A program made the position numbers and the translations under genes. Below, one piece after another: positions 34,937-41,703 of a DNA stretch of 64,000 bases (its first letter is position 1; each line of letters opens with the position of its first letter). The DNA is from CBDDFN01 sp965227065. Lineage in GTDB: Bacteria; Pseudomonadota; Alphaproteobacteria; SPJN01. The DNA lies in NCBI GenBank assembly GCA_965227065.1, contig CBDDFN010000012.1, positions 62,001 to 126,000 on the forward strand, read 5' to 3'. The notes under the pieces were generated by a model. That model saw only the letters and a list, made by a program, of their open reading frames with translations. It was not told where the DNA came from and ran no database searches.

Positions 34937-35353
34937 TTATTCTTGGGCGCCCAGGATCTTCAGCCAGCGAATGGCCTCTGTGTGATCGCAAAGCGCCCGG
35001 CATTCCCCGCGTGTGATGCCGGATGCGGCCATAGCGGGAAAAAGGCGGTGTTTGAGATAGCGTGTCAGCGGCAGGGCGATTTCGCCGAACCGGCGGGTGG
35101 CAAAGGAAAAGACCTGCACGGCAACGGGCGACAGGAAGCCCGCGCCAAAGACGCAAACCGGATCAGCGCCGATCAGCGCGACCTGGGCGACAGGGCCATG
35201 CGCGGCAATGGCCATCACCCGGCCGACCAGCTCTTCAGGATCGTCTTCAAACAGTCCGGCATAGATTTCGCGTTCGTCCCATTCGCGCATGCGAAGGGCG
35301 ACGCTGCGGACCGTGTCGGCCCGCGCGGTTTCAAGGCGCATGAGGATACTCAC
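34937..35353 (-). CDS. T7 gp13-like internal virion/assembly protein
   Basis: A 138-aa protein (135 aa if the ATG at 35342 is used) with the gp13 family pattern: SVALRMREWDEREIYAG N-terminus, GADPVCVFGAGFL, a Trp-poor central strand FSFATRRFGEIALP, and the ending HTEAIRWLKILGA. T7 gp13 is an assembly factor distantly like acetyltransferases. Its native ribosome site seems to have been moved away by the insertion described at 35348-35718. The present starts are a GTG at 35353 or the ancestral ATG at 35342. Confidence 0.7.
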   Translation of the reverse strand: MSILMRLETARADTVRSVALRMREWDEREIYAGLFEDDPEELVGRVMAIAAHGPVAQVALIGADPVCVFGAGFLSPVAVQVFSFATRRFGEIALPLTRYLKHRLFPAMAASGITRGECRALCDHTEAIRWLKILGAQE

Positions 35354-35388
35354 TATTGAAATAATCCCAGTTTTCTATATTCTCGCAC

Positions 35389-35406
35389 TTCAGTTATTCA
35401 ACTGAA
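35389..35406. promoter_or_regulatory. Inverted repeat before the zinc-ribbon gene
   Basis: TTCAGTT and AACTGAA arms around ATTC, ending 20 bp before the start codon. This is a possible operator. Confidence 0.35.
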
Positions 35407-35426
35407 TACATTCATATGGAGGAATA

Positions 35427-35597
35427 ATGGGACAAGTTGTCATAACGTGCAAAAACACTGGAAAGCTTCTTTCAACTGGCATTAGCATGGATAAGAAATC
35501 ATTTGATTCTTCTACTCTTTCCAACAATTCTGTATCTTGTCCCCATTGCGGGCAATGCCATGTTTGGAATAAAGAAGACGCACATGTTGTCGATTAA
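35427..35597 (+). CDS. Small zinc-ribbon protein
   Basis: A 56-aa protein: VITCKNTGKLLSTGI, then a serine-rich linker, then CPHCGQCHVW and DAHVVD. One early Cys and a CPxCG...H knuckle make a small metal-binding fold. Similar tiny proteins with TGxxxxTGI and CxxCGxxHxW occur widely in alphaproteobacteria. GGAGGA lies three to nine bases before the ATG. It is in the AT-rich insert and convergent with the 27-aa ORF. Confidence 0.65.
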   Translation: MGQVVITCKNTGKLLSTGISMDKKSFDSSTLSNNSVSCPHCGQCHVWNKEDAHVVD

Positions 35598-35602
35598 AAT
35601 AT

Positions 35603-35686
35603 TTATGCGGCAATGGACAAGTTAATTGCCACCGCATCTTTTCCAGCGAGTAATTTGATCAGTTTGTGTCGAATTTTGCGAAGCAT
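35603..35686 (-). CDS. 27-aa cationic peptide ORF in the insert
   Basis: MLRKIRHKLIKLLAGKDAVA start, 27 aa in all, with an excellent AAGGAG six to seven bases before the ATG. It is amphipathic and basic. It lies convergent to the zinc-ribbon gene with a 5-bp gap. Function unknown. Support is the ribosome site and the resemblance to small phage peptides of the same pattern. Confidence 0.45.
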   Translation of the reverse strand: MLRKIRHKLIKLLAGKDAVAINLSIAA

Positions 35687-35787
35687 TTTTTTCTCCTTTG
35701 CTTTGCGGGGTAATGATTTTCGTCCCATTCGCTCATGCGAAAGGCGACGCTGCGGACCGTGTCGGCCCGCGCGGTTTCAAGGCGCAT
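35659..35787 (-). pseudogene. Detached 5' fragment of the gp13-like gene
   Basis: It encodes RLETARADTVRSVAFRMSEWDE, almost the same as the start of the intact gene at 34937-35353, then runs into unrelated sequence and stops after 42 codons. It keeps a good GAAGGAG site upstream, which the intact copy lacks. Confidence 0.75.
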
Positions 35788-35927
35788 GGGGATGCTCCTT
35801 CTGTAAGGGGTGTTAGGGACCCGGGCTCAATGACGGGTTTGAATGAACGGGGAGCCAGACCACGCCGCGCAAGCCTGGTCTGCCATGACGGGCTGGACGC
35901 CGCTCCGATCCGAATTGTGAGTGTCAG

Positions 35928-36053
35928 TCACTCACCGGTCTGCCTGTTTCGCGATTGGTGCTGAAACGCCCATTCAGCCGCGCGTGCCTTGGCGTTCCAA
36001 CGCCAGAAGAGCGGGTCATACAGATCAAAATCGAAATCCGGTTTCAGGGCCAT
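35928..36053 (-). CDS. 41-aa hypothetical ORF behind promoter P4
   Basis: A 41-aa ORF (LKPDFDFDLYDPLFWRWNAK, then AEWAFQHQ) starting 14 bp downstream of the SOS box. Aromatic- and Asp-rich. Not recognised. Its position as first ORF after a promoter supports it. The ribosome site is weak. Confidence 0.45.
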   Translation of the reverse strand: MALKPDFDFDLYDPLFWRWNAKARAAEWAFQHQSRNRQTGE

Positions 36054-36066
36054 CTTAACCCCGATT

Positions 36067-36101
36067 GTTCACACAATGTTCCTATCGGTGTCCCCGCGCA
36101 A
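36067..36101 (-). promoter_or_regulatory. SOS-type promoter P4, upstream of gp13/portal genes
   Basis: GTTC-N7-GTTC at 36067-36081. Leftward TTGCGC (36101-36096), 17 bp, CATTGT (36078-36073). Confidence 0.85.
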
Positions 36102-36107
36102 GTCTTT

Positions 36108-36665
36108 TCAATCAAGCGCCTCAATCATGCGCACGCTGAGTTCCATGTCGGGAAAAAACTTTTTCGGCGGACGGCTCTGCTTCGCCTGCTCCTCTGCGGG
36201 AAGCCGGTCATATTCAGCCCGCGTCAGCCGCTTGTCGTCAATGAAGCAGCGCGGTGTCTGACGGCGGATGGCGGCAGACCCATTCAACGGACCGTCTTCA
36301 CTATCGCGATGCCATTCAAGCTCATCACGCCAGACCTCAAACCGGCAAAGATCGAAGTAAAACCGCCCCATCACTTGGGCGGTCCGCCCATGAAGATCAG
36401 CGGCGTGGCCGATTGCATCATAAAGCGCGATGCAGAAAGGCGGACGGAAATGATAAATAGTTTGCGGTGGCTGATGCGTGCATAACAATCCGGCGTGATG
36501 GTCATACACGCCCGCAATGCGGATCAATTTGTCATCATAGCTTCTGGGACTTGCAAAAAGCTGATCCAGCGAAACCGTCCAAACTTTTTCATGCCGGAAC
36601 ACCCGATCAGCCAGCCCCAGGCCAATCACCAGAACCAAAACCGCGATGACGAGATTTCTTCTCAC
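36108..36665 (-). CDS. Membrane-anchored or secreted cargo-family protein
   Basis: A 185-aa protein with an N-terminal hydrophobic helix (residues 4-18) but no lipobox Cys. The domain then shows VWTVSLDQLFASPRSYDDKL, IRIAGVYDHH, RPPFCIALYD and QVMGRFYFDLC, as in the upstream neighbour (SLDQLLAEPHAFENQL, VEVRGIAY, RPPFCVFV). The tail has a basic Lys/Arg-rich segment ahead of DMELSVRMIEAL. Its start overlaps the previous stop (ATGA). Transcribed from P5. Function unknown. Confidence 0.7.
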   Translation of the reverse strand: MRRNLVIAVLVLVIGLGLADRVFRHEKVWTVSLDQLFASPRSYDDKLIRIAGVYDHHAGLLCTHQPPQTIYHFRPPFCIALYDAIGHAADLHGRTAQVMGRFYFDLCRFEVWRDELEWHRDSEDGPLNGSAAIRRQTPRCFIDDKRLTRAEYDRLPAEEQAKQSRPPKKFFPDMELSVRMIEALD

Positions 36666-37189
36666 GGGCCCGTCCCATCAGCCATAGGTGTGACAGGCTC
36701 GACCCACCACAATGTCATGGGACGAATTTCTGTATAACGCGGCCAGTTCAACCCATAGGCTTGCATCATGATCGACCAACGGGTTCCCCAAAAGCCGTAA
36801 TGTTGAGGACCTTCACGCAGCCGGACAAAATGATCAGGCAACATTGTCTGGAAGTTAAATTCCCCGCGCAGCGTCACCGCCTTTCCTGTCATGGCCTCAA
36901 AGCCGGTCCTGTCGGCCAATGCCATGGTTGTCACAGCCACAAACACGCAAAATGGCGGACGGTCGTGATAAAGGTCAGTGTCAAAACTGCGCAAACACAG
37001 CCAATCCCGTTTGGCCCGGCCGACATCGGCATAGGCAATACCCCTCACCTCAACCAACTGGTTTTCAAACGCATGAGGCTCGGCCAAAAGCTGGTCCAAT
37101 GACACGATGCGCGGGTCATCAGCGTGGGCCGGCTGGGTGTTCATCCAAAGGGCTATAACCAGTCCCAAGATTAGTACGCTAAGTTGCAT
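36662..37189 (-). CDS. Secreted cargo-family protein
   Basis: A 175-aa precursor with a plausible cleavable signal peptide (hydrophobic to residue 16, then NTQPAHA). The mature part: IVSLDQLLAEPHAFENQL, LVEVRGIAYADV, RPPFCVFVAV and GKAVTLRGEFN, then a Trp-rich end (LWWVEPV). It is paralogous to the next gene and more distantly to the lipoproteins at 28 kb. It overlaps the upstream 84-aa gene by 11 bp. Confidence 0.7.
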   Translation of the reverse strand: MQLSVLILGLVIALWMNTQPAHADDPRIVSLDQLLAEPHAFENQLVEVRGIAYADVGRAKRDWLCLRSFDTDLYHDRPPFCVFVAVTTMALADRTGFEAMTGKAVTLRGEFNFQTMLPDHFVRLREGPQHYGFWGTRWSIMMQAYGLNWPRYTEIRPMTLWWVEPVTPMADGTGP

Positions 37190-37433
37190 GCTTTAAAGCC
37201 ATCTGATTTTTCGAGCTTTCTTTGAGCGGCGTCCAAACCGCTTGCGTCATCATAGCTGTGACTTCATCGGTCAGGTCAGGCTTGATCCCCACCGTGCGGG
37301 CATCGATGGCGGCAAGGGCGGCACGGCGTTTGCGCATCAACTCTTCAGGCGTGTTGCGCGCCTCGGCTGCGGGGCCGAAAAGCGGCTCATAGGGGTCGCG
37401 TTCGCCGGGGTTCGTATCAGGGTCGTGCGCCAT
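37179..37433 (-). CDS. Small phage-locus protein
   Basis: An 84-aa hydrophilic protein (DPDTNPGERDPYEPLFGPA, then TPEELMRKRRAALAAIDAR and helix-rich remainder). The start at 37433 has GGAGG seven bases upstream. It is the first gene after promoter P5, just downstream of the large terminase. Family not recognised. Confidence 0.6.
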   Translation of the reverse strand: MAHDPDTNPGERDPYEPLFGPAAEARNTPEELMRKRRAALAAIDARTVGIKPDLTDEVTAMMTQAVWTPLKESSKNQMALKHAT

Positions 37434-37447
37434 CAGCACCTCCATAA

Positions 37448-37482
37448 GTTCGCATTATGTTCCAATTATGAACAACAGGCAA
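37448..37482 (-). promoter_or_regulatory. SOS-type promoter P5
   Basis: GTTC-N7-GTTC at 37448-37462. Leftward TTGCCT (37482-37477), 17 bp, CATAAT (37459-37454). Confidence 0.85.
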
Positions 37483-37588
37483 GCCAACAGCCAGAATTCC
37501 ATCGGCAGCGCTGAGGTGATCGCGTGTAGCGCCTTCCCTCTCCCCTCCCTCCCCTCGCGGAGCGATGCTGGCCTGGGCGCCCTCGCCC

Positions 37589-39017
37589 CTACCAGTCGAG
37601 TTCGTCATAGCGCTTGATAAGGACGGTGCCGTCGAGACTGTCGAGGTCGCGGCGGTTGCGGTCATCATAGCTGAGTTCGGTCTGGCGGTGGGAGACCCGG
37701 CCGGCGCGCTCATCCAGACCGATGGCGAGATAGCGGAAGGCGTCTGCCGCATGGCTCGTCCAGTCATGTCTGGGTTTTTGTTTAAAGGCGCGCGCGACCG
37801 GGTCCCAGTCACGATGATACAGGCGGAGCGCATCCAAGCCCTTCTCGGTACGTTTTGTATCAAACACTATGCGCGGCAGGATGGCCCGCGCCGCCTGTAT
37901 TCCGTCGTCAAGCGGCAGGTTGGGACAGACCTTGATGGCCGCGCCCAAACCAAGCGCCTGCAATGTTTCAAGCCGTGATTTTCCGGTGCCCAGTTCATGG
38001 ACTTCGACATCATGGGGCAGGATATGGCTGTGATAGAGATAGGGCCGTTCGCGTATGGCCTTGACGTAATGATCAAGGCCCTGGCCCGCATTCTCATAAT
38101 AATCGATCAGGCGGATTTCCCGGCCCGTCACTTGCGCAAACCAGATGGCGGTGGAATCAGAAAAGCCCAGATCCCAGGCCGTCACCACCTCGATCTGCGG
38201 GTCCCACGGCACGCGGGTGATGCGGCCCTCTTCTTCGGCCCGGCGGATGAAGTCGGCATAATAAGCCCCCGGCACGCCCGCCTCGAAGGAACACAGATAT
38301 TCCTGATCAAAGCGCGCTTTGCCTTCGGCCTCGCCATATTCGGCGATATATTCGGTCAGCTCGCTTGACAGGGGCCTCGGCACTGAACACGCCGGAGCGT
38401 TCAGCCGACAGCACCTCGGTAAACCAGTCCTCATCGCCCTCATGCGCGCGCAGCATGCGCCAGGCATGGTTGCGGCCGCGCGGGGTGGTGTTGAACGCCG
38501 CCCAGCCGCCATTCTCCAGAAGGATCGGCCGCAGATAGGCCCAGGCCGAGGGATTGGCGAGCGCCCATTCAGAAAACACAATGCCGATGGGCGGGGCGCC
38601 CACCAGGCTGTTGAAATTGTCCGAGCCGACCACTTGAAAGGTCGAGCCGTTCTTGAAGCGGATCATCATGTCCTGCTCACGCGTGGTGGCGCGCAGGCCA
38701 TGGGGAAAGGCGTCATCGATGCGGCGCTTGCCGGTGTGGGGGTTGATCGCTTCCCAGATGGCTTTGCGCGCCTGGCTCGCTTCGGGCAGCATGTACCAAT
38801 AGGTGCCGACCCGTTCCTGCGTGGCGCACGCCATGCGATGCAACAGCACCTCATCCTTGCCAGAGCGGCGATGCCAGATCGCAAGCGCGCGCTTGCCGCC
38901 ATGTTCTAAAAAGGACCAGAAGGGTTTTTGATAATCGCGCGGCGTCCAGTTATGGGGCAGCCTAATCACACTCTCCGGTGTCTGGGGGGTCTGGGTCACA
39001 CGCAGTCTCCACATCAA
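37589..39017 (-). pseudogene. Terminase large subunit, frameshifted (one extra base)
   Basis: Two overlapping frames together encode one large terminase. The upstream frame holds WTPRDYQKPFWSFLEHGGKR, Walker A-like HRRSGKD, IVFSEWA and FNTTPRGRNHAW (ATPase half). The downstream frame holds ARFDQEYLCSFEAGVPGAYY, the nuclease strand VVTAWDLGFSDS, and HDWTSHAADAFRYLA. They join in the G run at 38371-38374. Removing one base gives a 475-aa protein reading FSAEALSSELTEYIAEYGE through the junction. As written the gene would give only the ATPase half. It may be a mutation, a sequencing error or, less likely, programmed +1 frameshifting. The 5' end overlaps the small terminase stop. Confidence 0.85.
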
Positions 39018-39465
39018 ACAGGTCGATCATTTCGTCTTGGGCGACAGAAGGCGCCGGCGAATGGCGGATGATTTCCACCCGCAACACGTCGGAGACCGGG
39101 CCTGCGCCGGGCTCTGCCGGGGCGAGCACCGCCTCGCCATAGCGCTTGGGCGCCAATTGGGTGATCAGCCATTTGCGGGTATCCACACGCAGCTTGTCGC
39201 GCGCGAGATCACCCTCAGGGTCATCGGAAATGGCAAGCGCCTCTTCGGCCAGCCGTTCCATCTGCACCTGTTTGGCGAGCGCATATTTGGCGCGGAAGCC
39301 ATCGCGGCGGGGGTCCGCCAGCCAGCGCATGATGGTCGAGGTGCCGGGCATACCGTCGATCTTTTCGATCTGGCGCAGGCTTTTGCCCTCGGCAATATGC
39401 TGGCACAGATCGCGCGCCACCCGCTCAGAATAGTTGACCCGCTGCTGAGGCAACGGGTTGCTCAT
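38962..39465 (-). CDS. Terminase small subunit
   Basis: A 167-aa protein with a helix-turn-helix N-terminus: RVARDLCQHIAEGKSLRQI then GMPGTSTIMRWLADP, followed by the charged helix KQVQMERLAEEALAISDDPE and a C-terminal oligomerisation region. It recognises phage DNA and hands it to the large subunit. The ATG at 39465 overlaps the preceding stop (ATGA), which decides between it and an upstream GTG. The 3' end overlaps the large subunit frame. Confidence 0.85.
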   Translation of the reverse strand: MSNPLPQQRVNYSERVARDLCQHIAEGKSLRQIEKIDGMPGTSTIMRWLADPRRDGFRAKYALAKQVQMERLAEEALAISDDPEGDLARDKLRVDTRKWLITQLAPKRYGEAVLAPAEPGAGPVSDVLRVEIIRHSPAPSVAQDEMIDLFDVETACDPDPPDTGECD

Positions 39466-39644
39466 GGGCGCCGCGTCCACCGCGCCCGCCAGAGCGCCTC
39501 ACCCACCGCCCACAGGGCTTCCAGCGGCCAGAGCGCAGCAGACAAAGCGTCTTCGGCAACCGTGTCGGTGTAACGGTCGCGCAAATAAAGATACACGCGT
39601 GCAGCAGCAAGCGCGTACAGCCCGAAGGCCATCGCGAGGATCAT
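39462..39644 (-). CDS. Small membrane protein before terminase
   Basis: A 60-aa protein with one N-terminal hydrophobic helix (ILAMAFGLYALAAARVYLYL), an acidic middle and a basic WRARWTRRP tail. AAAGGA precedes the ATG. It is coupled to the small terminase by ATGA. The topology could suit a pinholin or membrane accessory. The assignment is open. Confidence 0.5.
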   Translation of the reverse strand: MILAMAFGLYALAAARVYLYLRDRYTDTVAEDALSAALWPLEALWAVGEALWRARWTRRP

Positions 39645-40021
39645 GGGATTTTCCTTTGGTTGGAGGATTATGACGCGGGAAGCGTCGGGGCGGTCATGGC
39701 GCGCTGACAACCACACAATCATGGAGAACAAAAAGAGTTGACCACAAGATATAGACGTGATCTGTTCATTTCTGCGCCGCCTGACGGTGGTTCAACAGGC
39801 ATGTTGAGTATCTAAGTCGGCTACGGCGTTTCCTCGTGGAAAACAATCGGAACAACCATTTTGCTGGCTCCGGACTTTCCAATGCAACGAGGATCATTCA
39901 AACCGGCTTAAGACGGAGAGAATGAGCCGATGATCGAGTAAACGGCGGTTAATCCGTTACCTCGCGCGATAACACCTTATCCTTCTGGATACGGCGCGTC
40001 GTGATCCTGAAAGGATCTGAA

Positions 40022-40111
40022 ATGATCCGGTTCGTGATCACACTCCAGATCAGAGTTGATGTTGCGGCAATTATCCGTTCCATCACACTGTTGATCTGGC
40101 TAATCGCATAA
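40022..40111 (+). CDS. 29-aa hydrophobic peptide
   Basis: In the otherwise empty 39645-40117 stretch, a plus-strand ORF of 29 codons starts with AAAGGA six bases upstream and encodes a mostly hydrophobic helix with few charges (FVITLQIRVDVAAII, then TLLIWLIA). A strong terminator follows within 10 bp. Size, hydrophobicity and private terminator resemble type I toxins or small membrane peptides. No antisense RNA could be confirmed. Confidence 0.45.
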   Translation: MIRFVITLQIRVDVAAIIRSITLLIWLIA

Positions 40112-40117
40112 GCGGCG

Positions 40118-40150
40118 CCCCGTCGGCTTCATCCGACGGGGTTTGCGTTT
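40118..40150 (+). terminator. Terminator after the 29-aa peptide
   Basis: CCCCGTCGG and CCGACGGGG arms with a six-base loop, then TTTGCGTTT. A perfect 9-bp stem. Confidence 0.75.
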
Positions 40151-40586
40151 ACTCCAGCACCTCAAATTTGGTCACGGTCAAGGTTTGCTCGGCCAACCAC
40201 CATTTATTGCCGGTACAAATGGCATCAACATTCTTGCAGTAACCATCCTCATAGCGGCCCCACAGCTTGAGAAGCTTGCCATCCAGGCCGTCATAATCAC
40301 CGGGCGGATCGCTAGAGCGCCGAAACAGAACAATGCAATTTTCCGGCTGGCTCGCCTTCGGATCGCTCACCGGCGCGCCTTCACAAACCATTTTTGTATG
40401 ACTGATGCTTAACCTGCCAACGACAATGATGCTCTCGCCGCTATAGGTCTGGGATTGCTCTAGAACCTCGGCCACACGCAACGCGCCAGCTTGCGCAATC
40501 CGATCCTCAACAGAGATTGAGCAGGCAGAAAGAGCGGCCACGAGAAGCAACCCCACCAGCATGCGTCTCACGTTAATTTTCTTCAT
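40149..40586 (-). CDS. Small lipoprotein, SOS-cargo family
   Basis: A 145-aa precursor starting KKINVRRML with lipobox LSAC. The mature domain shows RVAEVLEQSQTYSGESIIVVGRLS, ENCIVLFRR, LLKLWGRYEDGYC and LTVTKFEVLE, which fits the pattern of the other cargo proteins (buried strand V-V-x-G-x, Cys pairs, Trp-Gly strand). It overlaps the end of the upstream gene by 14 bp, in the P6 transcript. Confidence 0.7.
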   Translation of the reverse strand: MKKINVRRMLVGLLLVAALSACSISVEDRIAQAGALRVAEVLEQSQTYSGESIIVVGRLSISHTKMVCEGAPVSDPKASQPENCIVLFRRSSDPPGDYDGLDGKLLKLWGRYEDGYCKNVDAICTGNKWWLAEQTLTVTKFEVLE

Positions 40587-41442
40587 AATACCGCTCCGGT
40601 AACACACCCTGCTTCCGTTGATACCTTTCCAACGCATTCTCTATCTCCCTTCCACGGCGCTTCCCGATTGTGCCGCGAATGAGTCTCGTCCGGTATTGTC
40701 CCCGCAATTTCTCGACGGCAATGACAGTGTTTCCCCGAACAATATAGAAAGGCGTTCCTAACTCGACTGACCCATAGTCCGCCGGCCCAGGGACAATAGA
40801 GGCGTCCGATGCCAAAGGATGTGTATGCCCATCTGCGGCCCGCTGCTCTCGCGGAATTGGCGGCGTCCCGCTTGCACCATAATTGCTCATCGTCTCTTCT
40901 TGGTTGGTGTCATTCTCAGACAAGACGCGGAACCGCGTACCATCATGATAGAAAATATGCTCTTTGGTTCGGCTTTGCGGGATCCAGTCAGGCAAATCAT
41001 AGGCTTGGGCATCAATTTCAGGTGTCGAAATGACGTCCTCGCGATCGGTAATCTGCGGAACAAAGACCGGCGAATAATACACACCGGCTTCATGATCGCT
41101 TTGCTGCGTTGGTGTGTTAAGCGGATTATCAAATGATGTGTCGGCGGGCGAAACCGGCATCGGCTCTATCGGTGCACGGTGAGGTTTCTGATTAGACCCA
41201 TCCTGCGGCACACGCGACGCCGGTAACGATTCCGGCTCAACATTCAGCACCCGCTTGCCCGTCTCGATATCAAAGCCCAGCGCCTGGGCTGTGGCGGCAA
41301 ATTTGCGCCGCAGATCAACATTTTCGGCCCGGGCAAACTGCACTTCGTCAGAAAACGAATGTCCTTCCGGCAGCTCTTCCCTGAACGCGAGCTCCTTTTC
41401 GGTCGGCCTGGTGCTGAATTGGAAGAATTTCTTCTGGTTCAT
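40573..41442 (-). CDS. Phage-locus protein with JAMM/DUF4329-like HTHP motif
   Basis: A 289-aa protein starting NQKKFFQFSTRPTEKELAF, with a long Pro-rich middle and a C-terminal domain from about residue 195. That domain has GHTHPLASDASIVPGPADYG, a YIVRGNTVIAVEKL strand pair and RTRLIRG. HxHP followed by a P/S-x-x-D loop is the layout of JAB/JAMM metalloprotease-like domains seen in polymorphic toxins and phage tail proteins. The usual Ser is Gly here, so activity is doubtful. The start at 41442 has GGAG upstream. First gene of the P6 transcript. Confidence 0.5.
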   Translation of the reverse strand: MNQKKFFQFSTRPTEKELAFREELPEGHSFSDEVQFARAENVDLRRKFAATAQALGFDIETGKRVLNVEPESLPASRVPQDGSNQKPHRAPIEPMPVSPADTSFDNPLNTPTQQSDHEAGVYYSPVFVPQITDREDVISTPEIDAQAYDLPDWIPQSRTKEHIFYHDGTRFRVLSENDTNQEETMSNYGASGTPPIPREQRAADGHTHPLASDASIVPGPADYGSVELGTPFYIVRGNTVIAVEKLRGQYRTRLIRGTIGKRRGREIENALERYQRKQGVLPERYYEEN

Positions 41443-41455
41443 TGCCGTCTCCATT

Positions 41456-41490
41456 GTTGCCATTATGTTCTTAAATAGATTTCAAAGCAA
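41456..41490 (-). promoter_or_regulatory. SOS-type promoter P6 (one-mismatch box)
   Basis: GTTG-N7-GTTC at 41456-41470. Leftward TTGCTT (41490-41485), 17 bp, CATAAT (41467-41462). Confidence 0.7.
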
Positions 41491-41642
41491 GCCACGCCCT
41501 TGAGGCGGAAAACCGTCACACATCGGAACGCTTGTCTGGTCTGATGGAAATATGGCCAGGGCGCATCTGTCTGGCTTGCACACAGAAATAAAACCAATGT
41601 CCCTGTGAGTCAACTTGTTTTTTTGTTTTTCTTATAGAGAAA

Positions 41643-41677
41643 GCCGGGCTCCCCCATCTGTTGGGAAAGCCCGGCCC
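41643..41677 (-). terminator. Terminator of the first RTX gene
   Basis: GCCGGGCT/AGCCCGGC stem on the minus strand followed by TTTCTC, downstream of the RTX stop at 41704. Confidence 0.7.
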
Positions 41678-41703
41678 GCATCACAAATCAGGCAAAGACC
41701 CGA

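Larger units (their letters stand above)
35273..35793. repeat. Near-identical direct repeat (35273-35347 and 35719-35793)
   Basis: About 75 bp containing the 5' end of the gp13-like gene occurs twice, 446 bp apart, with four or five mismatches. It flanks an AT-rich insert holding two small genes, which is consistent with insertion accompanied by duplication of the gene's 5' end. Confidence 0.85.

Noticed and set aside
35955..36485. Plus-strand ORF of 176 codons
   Set aside because: Antisense to the 41-aa ORF, the SOS promoter and the exported protein gene. No ribosome site and no recognised family.
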